A DNA stretch of 64,000 nt, from the NCBI GenBank assembly GCA_030272585.1, contig BSYQ01000001.1:8447001-8511000 (forward strand). The letters are read 5' to 3'. The stretch is from Bryopsis sp. KO-2023. Lineage: Eukaryota; Chlorophyta; Ulvophyceae; Bryopsidales; Bryopsidaceae. The notes under the pieces were generated by a model. The model was given only the letters and a program-made list of their open reading frames with translations. It was not told the origin of the DNA and searched no databases. Below are positions 58,809 through 64,000 of this stretch, piece by piece; positions within the stretch are counted from its first letter, which is position 1; the number at the start of each line of letters is the position of its first letter. Made by a program: the position numbers and the translations under genes.

Positions 58809-60108
58809 TGAGGTTTTGTGGAGGGTGTCGCTCAGTAGAGGTCAAATGTTCAATGTTTTCAGAAAGAGTGCAGCAGGAAGTGGATTTAGTCGAACAAAAC
58901 AAGAGAACAATACAAAAAAACCAAAAAATAAGCTGTGGGGTGCAGAGAAAAACAAAAAAAAAAAACAGAAGAAGAGAGAAGGTACGAAGACAGGACTTGA
59001 AAGATTTTGTTTCGGTTTTTTATTTTCAAACCACAAGAATTCTTGCTTGAAAGTTTTAATGGAAGAGGATGTGTTCAGTAGTTTGCCGAGGGGGAAAAGG
59101 AATTTATCGAAAATAGGGGGTGGGGGAGAGGGGGAATTACAAGTGGTGGGATGTTGAAATATAATCTGCACGGGGTTGGAACGTTACGGAAGGGTGGTGT
59201 TTTGACCTGATATTCCGATCAGGTGATTTTTGGACAAGGAGCTTTGTTGTGAAAATGGACTGTTTCAATGTATGACCAATCTGTGTATGCATGCATGCTT
59301 GGGAAAAATCCGCTGAAAAAAACTTCGAAACAGAGCTTAAAATATGAAAGAACCATACCTTGTCTATACAAAAGGGGCGAAAGTAACCAAAAAAATACAC
59401 AAAAACACTTGATTTTAGTCATCTGCCAAACATCTTCCACCCTCAAAACCATTTTTCTTTTCTTTTTTTTTATGTGCTGCCTTATCTACACTCGTTCCCA
59501 AATCCATCGGAACGATTGTACGATGCTTAGGACAATTGTGCAGCATTTTCCCCTCAGGAAAATTTGGAGGATTGGCAGGTATGCCCCACTCATGCAATAT
59601 ATAACTCAATTCTTCTGATTTGCTCCTTACTGTCTTCTTTTCTTGTCAACCCATCCTCTTTTCCAAGTATCTGTAAGTTTTCGGTTGTCCGAACCACTTT
59701 ATTATGATTTCACCCATTGCTTGCTCCCCCTCGTCCGATGACCAGAACTCAGTTGCAATCTGATCACCCAGGAATCGCTGAAAAATTACCACCCACAGCA
59801 CCCCACCCTCACTCCCAATTCACCCCCACCAAATCCAGCTTCACCCCACAATCGCTGTGAAAGACAAATCGATCCGAACAAAATAACAAAAAAATATATG
59901 CACATCACTGCCCAGCTAAAATGCAGTTGTTTTTTTTCTTCGAGAAACCCCCAGATGCCTGGATATTATGCCCACTTCTACAATATGTATGCTTCGCTGG
60001 ACTCTTCTTTTTTTTTTCCCATCCCCAGAAAGTTCCACTCATTTTATGAACAAATTCCCCCTTGTTCCTATTTGTGGCATGAATTTCCCCCCTTTCCCCC
60101 CTATTTGG
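58809..60108. other. Convergent spacer between the two TM paralogues
   Basis: Shared 3' flank of the two convergent genes, AT-rich, with a purine-rich tract near 58905-58980 and a pyrimidine-rich stretch near 59600-59860. No gene or clear repeat is seen. Confidence 0.5.
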
Positions 60109-61077
60109 CTATTTATATAGTGGCATCGGTGCTGTTGGAAGCCCAGACATGGGATGCCTTCCATAAAAACTGCCCTGGCTCTGGCGAATTTGCAGGTCAT
60201 GCATCCCATAGTTCGCACTTGGCTGTTGACCTTCCCCACGGAAGGATAACTGCGCATAACTGTCAGCGTTTTTCCTGAGGATTAGCAGCGCGCACCCGTG
60301 CACAGTCATAACTAGAGAGTGTGCTACGGAGAGCCCCCTTCCTGCTGGCAGGTCGTGTTCACAGGACAGGAGCTCGTCGTCTGGGCAGACTATACTGTAG
60401 AAAATCAATGGTATGGAAATTGCTCCCACCAGATCGAACACAAGGCCCGTCGTCGCCAACACTCGAATATCCCGTGCGGTCTTCTCCACGTTCGAGTTAC
60501 AGCCACATTGGTTGACGAACACGGCCCAAAGAGAGAAAAATGCTGCCAGAGGGCCAGAGAGGAGCAGGGCAGCAGCTGACCACGCATATTTCGAAAAAAA
60601 AATATCCATCAAAAGATTTATGAATATCACTCCCACAGAAAACCAGTTCAGGACCTGGACGTATGCGGGATATCCCTTCTTCTCGGGCTGGCGCTCCATG
60701 CTTTGCGCTGGGTAGTATCCCATCCAGGGATACGCCGGTCGTGGCGCGGGATAGCCTTGCATCGGTGGCATCGCAGCGGGCGGAGGAAGACTTGGCGGGG
60801 TGTAACCTGGCGGTAAGGAAGCCCACGACGGATATCTGTACAGACTCGGCTTTGCGGCCAATTGCGGTCCTTGTACGCCCAGTTGCTGCCCTTGAGGGCC
60901 TAGAACAGGGCCGTTCGGCATCGTCATAGATCCTTCTCCACACTGGGACGTGAAAGAAAAAGCTGAAACCTCGCTCATAGAAGTTGGCGACGTGCGACCC
61001 AAGTTCGGTGGGCCGAGCAAAGGTTGACGCTCGTTCACATTGCTGTCGGCTCTCCCAGCCATTTTTAACGCCTTCAA
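60109..61077 (-). CDS. Intronless 4-TM protein with N-terminal dileucine signal (paralogue B)
   Basis: A single minus-strand exon of 322 residues, or 317 if translation starts at the second Met (61062). Like paralogue A it has a disordered Pro/Gly/Tyr-rich N-terminus with ERQPLL, then four TMs: VLNWFSVGVIFINLLMDIFF, AALLLSGPLAAFFSLWAVFV, VLATTGLVFDLVGAISIPLI and GLSVAHSLVMTVHGCALLIL. Shared marks with A are SGPLAA/AGPLAA, QCGC/QWGCC, the FD.VGA..IPL core and the CPDDELLSC loop. The two genes probably arose by inverted duplication, followed by strong divergence of their tails. Function unknown. Confidence 0.8.
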   Translation of the reverse strand: MKALKMAGRADSNVNERQPLLGPPNLGRTSPTSMSEVSAFSFTSQCGEGSMTMPNGPVLGPQGQQLGVQGPQLAAKPSLYRYPSWASLPPGYTPPSLPPPAAMPPMQGYPAPRPAYPWMGYYPAQSMERQPEKKGYPAYVQVLNWFSVGVIFINLLMDIFFSKYAWSAAALLLSGPLAAFFSLWAVFVNQCGCNSNVEKTARDIRVLATTGLVFDLVGAISIPLIFYSIVCPDDELLSCEHDLPAGRGLSVAHSLVMTVHGCALLILRKNADSYAQLSFRGEGQQPSANYGMHDLQIRQSQGSFYGRHPMSGLPTAPMPLYK

Positions 61078-62331
61078 ACTAGTTTTCTTGCAAGCTTCCG
61101 CTCTCCGTTCAGAAAGCCAAGGAAGATGAAGTCCGTGGCTTTTGGACAGAAGCGTCGAAGAAATCGTCCAACGGAGCCAATTTTAGAGCAATGGTTGAGG
61201 CAATGCGCGTTTCAGTGCAGCTACGGCGCTTCCCATTACACAGACGACAATGTCGAATGGTTGAAATCTCTCCCCAACTCAACAACCTTCACGCCGCCAG
61301 GCGCCAAATCTTTTTTGTTTGGTTCGGTGTTTTTTTCTACAGTCGCCTCCACGTCGAAATCTTGCGTTTGTTCGCCAGAAGCTCCGGCAAGCTTCTCGAA
61401 ACGGTGAGAATATGGAGGCGAATTTTCAATCCTCAATCAGAATGAAACCAATACTTTCCCAACATCTACTGAATCCACCATCGAGCCACCCGTAATCGCG
61501 GCTGTGGTCCATTCAACACACCAATATAGACCAGATGTCATGACCCGTGTTTAAACTGTTGTGGCGGTGATCAAATAAGCGGCCATATCAGATCCAGGGT
61601 ATAAAAATGCTCAGTTCTTCCACACATGCGTACGGCCTCTCCACACAATTGCATGGACAGGAAGGGTAAGAGCTGCTAATTTGGGGAAGTGGAACAGTGA
61701 CAGCGGCTTGCAATTGATTGCCCAGATCCTAGCTCCTCTTTCGGGACTGGATAGAGTGCAGGGCGTTCCAAACGCTTTCTGCACCCACCCAGTTCGTGTG
61801 TCGAAATAGGAATGGATCCCCACAGGAAGGTATGGTCTGACTCACGTGCGTGTTGACGCACCAATTGTTCATTGAGTTTGTGGCGCACTCTTTCAAACAC
61901 TATATTTTCGAACGCTTTTTTTCCAATGTCGTCAGCGGGCAAACAGCTCCTCGACCTTGCAGAGCAAGCATTCGAGGATTTCAGCGTAACGTCTTCGTTT
62001 CTGGGACTAGGGTGAGGTTTCCGTCTGTCGGTCCTGTTTTCTCGTGTGTAGAGACGATAACTTTTTTGCTGGGTGCGTCGCGAGGCCTCGCTCAGTTTGG
62101 GTCCCATCTTTTCCTTTCAGTCTTTCCACAACTTAAACAAACCAGTTTCAGAAAGCATCCTCACAAAAAAAGGTTGACCCAGTGCCGGTGATGACGCCAG
62201 CTTCCCCGGGTTTGATGATTCTTTTGTTTTGCCATGTTGAATTTTTGCCTTTATTTTTTTCGGGGGTCGTTGCAGAGAGTTCGCGCCTTCGCCCACGCGG
62301 CAGTGTACCGCGCTGATTACTTTCTCGTGTC
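61078..62331. other. Spacer with a possible short first exon
   Basis: A plus-strand ATG at 61927 opens SSAGKQLLDLAEQAFEDFSV and ends at a GTGAGG donor (62012). It looks like a real first exon, but no downstream acceptor gave a long continuing frame. An exon-like frame (RVRAFAHAAVYRADYFLVSW) starts after a T-rich acceptor near 62274 but is out of phase with it. These may belong to one small gene that I could not resolve. Confidence 0.35.
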
Positions 62332-63136
62332 ATGGTCGGCTTTGCACCTGAACACCTGGAGAAAGGCCAAGGACATGATGTGAACAGCTCGGGGAATAGT
62401 GCCGCCCACGAACACCACACCTATGACGGCTCGTCGGGCCACCGGGATTCCACCCAGCACCTCCATTCTAACCCTCCCTCGTGGTTTCGAGGTGAGAAGT
62501 CGCTGCTCCTGCGGTATTTTGGGGGGTGGCGTGACATTGAGCCGTTATGCACATAAGGGGGCAGTTGACCAGGGTTCGCTACGGCTTGAGGCGGTGATGG
62601 CGATAGTTTGGCCGTTTGTCGCGTAGCGCATTGGCTGTGGCGCGATGGAGGTCTCGGAGACAACTTTTGGATTTGTTTTCGGAACAAGCGTCAGGGGTCG
62701 TCACTCACGCGTGTACATACACGCAGGCACATAGATTTGAACGAATTTCCCGTTCGAGCTTGCAAGGCGACGCTCCACGCCGCGTTCCTCGGCACGCCTC
62801 CGGAATGGGATTGAGGGGGAAATCAACCTCAAAACGGCCCTCGACATATGAACGGGATGTTGTTTGTGCTGCTTGACAGGGATCCCCCACTTGCACTGGT
62901 ACGACACATGCCTTCCAGATGACTACTACGACCTGTGTAGTCCTGAGGAGCTGGACCCCAAAACTGCAGACTACTGGAAGACTAGAGCAGGGGATGCAGA
63001 ATCCAGAACATCAAGGGATAACTATGCGGTGGGCCTTTTGAACTTTGACCCCATCCAGAAATTGGAATATGAGTACCCACTCAGGCAGTGCGTTCATACT
63101 TTGAGGAAGTGTTTTGAATCCAATGGCATGAATTAG
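62332..63136 (+). CDS. Short protein of unknown function
   Basis: Two exons (62332-62491, 62880-63136) encode 138 residues. The N-terminal half is His/Ser/Gly-rich (HEHHTYDGSSGHRD), and the C-terminal half is better ordered: WYDTCLPDDYYDLCSPEELD, RDNYAVGLLNFDPIQKLEY and CVHTLRKCF. An in-frame stop lies just upstream of the ATG, so this is the most likely start unless an intron intervenes. I do not recognise the family. Confidence 0.55.
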
Positions 63137-63591
63137 CCCCCCCCCCCTTCCTCCTCCTCCTCTGCCCGAGAAGAGTGACTAAACTAAGTATGAGTAATTG
63201 GTGGGATTCAGGATGCAGTCGAGATTTTAGAGGAGGGTATACGACAAGGTGCCGAGCCTAGGGAAGAGCTTGAAAGGTAGATTCTATGTTAGTAAGGCGA
63301 TCAATAGTCGATGGAAATGCATTTGGCTTGTGTATGTCTGAACTACTGTGTGGGATGTGCCAGTGCCTTGGAGGATGTACGCATCAGGTGGAGGTCCACC
63401 GAAAGGATTAAACTCCGTAAGTACACATCTCCAAATCGATGTTTGACCGCTTCGTAAACGAAATCAGCCCAATTTCCATGATTCTCCTATATATTGCAAA
63501 GTATCGTTAGATGTTGAGGGGGGGTGGGGGGGTGGATGGTTTGAGTCAAATGCATAGCATCAGCAGCGATAATCTAAAAAATGGTGTTCAG
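63137..63591. other. Spacer upstream of the right-edge exon
   Basis: A candidate mini-exon ends at a GTAAGT donor at 63419, reading MYASGGGPPKGLNS from 63378. It may start the gene that continues off the right edge. Otherwise nothing is seen. Confidence 0.4.
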
Positions 63592-64000
63592 GTGAGGCCG
63601 AACATTTCGGACTTCAGAGTTCACGAGGGAGAAATCAGAAAGCGGCGCCTGCGAAGAAGCTGCCTGTCGGCACAGTCTCTCGCACTAGATGCATACGGCA
63701 ATGGATCAAGGACCACAACCCGACTACGGCTACGAGAAGGACATTGGATTCCAGGGAGAGCGACGTTCATCAGCGTGAATCGCTCGTAACGGGGATCCAA
63801 TCGATTGCCTCGTCTCTGGAGAAACAGCCTGTTACCACGGAGCACTCTGGAATTGTGACCTTGGATGGAGGCATGGGCGGGGATGTTTCTGGCATATGCA
63901 ACCAAAGGGAGGGTGTGGAGAAGAAGGAGGAGGAGGTCAATCAAGGCTCCATCAACACAAAACGAGGTCCTGGGAGAGAGTCAGAGACGGCTTCTTTTGG
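63592..64000 (+). CDS. Open exon of a partial gene at the right edge
   Basis: After an acceptor-like TTCAG at 63591, a plus-strand frame stays open for 409 bases to the end of the window. It is hydrophilic and Ser/Thr/Lys/Arg/Glu-rich (RGRNQKAAPAKKLPVGTVS, KDHNPTTATRRTLDSRESD, VEKKEEEVNQGS), like an unstructured region. There is no early ATG in this frame, so it is an internal exon or its start lies upstream. The same TTCAG GTGAGG could instead be a donor for the left-hand frame. No family is recognised. Confidence 0.45.

Noticed and set aside
1..64000. CRISPR arrays, prokaryotic operons, phage or insertion sequences
   Set aside because: Spliced genes throughout, no direct-repeat/spacer arrays, no transposase or integrase reading frame seen.

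Overview
This is nuclear DNA from an intron-rich eukaryote that carries a plastid. Almost every gene is split by GT-AG introns of about 60-500 bases with T-rich acceptors. Spacers are rich in poly-T and poly-A. The standard code fits all exons. A nuclear ClpR2-type plastid Clp protease subunit with a transit peptide, a plant-type At4g15545-like protein, an SPX protein with a plant-like core and a PP2C resembling plant clade A point to the green lineage, perhaps a streptophyte-grade alga. That placement is inference; no species is claimed.

Layout, left to right: the 3' end of a lysine-rich gene (+); SLU7 splicing factor (-); At4g15545-like coiled-coil protein (-), sharing a 212-base divergent promoter with ClpR2 (+); a BAR/AH-PH protein (+); a long AT-rich stretch hiding a short-exon unknown gene (-, 13.9-15.0 kb); PP2C (-); a secreted Ca2+-dependent PI-PLC (+); VMA21 (+, with a GC-AG intron); a 4-TM protein (+); peptide deformylase (+); a cysteine-rich repeat protein (+); an APE2-like nuclease (+); a repeat-bounded segment (37.6-41.1 kb) with palindromes, a foldback and an Ala-rich gene (-); an SPX protein (+); about 5.5 kb of repeats; a small TM protein (-); a hairpin cluster around 51.1-51.5 kb; a 968-residue protein of no recognised family (+); two convergent intronless 4-TM paralogues (57.7-61.1 kb); a short gene (+); and an open exon running off the right edge.

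The genes do not form one pathway; this looks like ordinary housekeeping and accessory nuclear content. Loose themes are plastid/organelle proteostasis (ClpR2, deformylase), phosphate/phosphoinositide signalling (SPX, PI-PLC, PP2C, BAR-PH), and endomembrane biology (VMA21, dileucine-tagged TM paralogues). The most unusual material is structural DNA: a 70-bp perfect palindrome in a row of hairpins, a three-copy roughly 125-bp repeat whose terminal stem shows a compensatory change, and a pair of inverted minisatellite arms about 3.2 kb apart. Gene models were spliced by eye. Phases were checked to be consistent across junctions wherever exon coordinates are given, but no transcript data were available.
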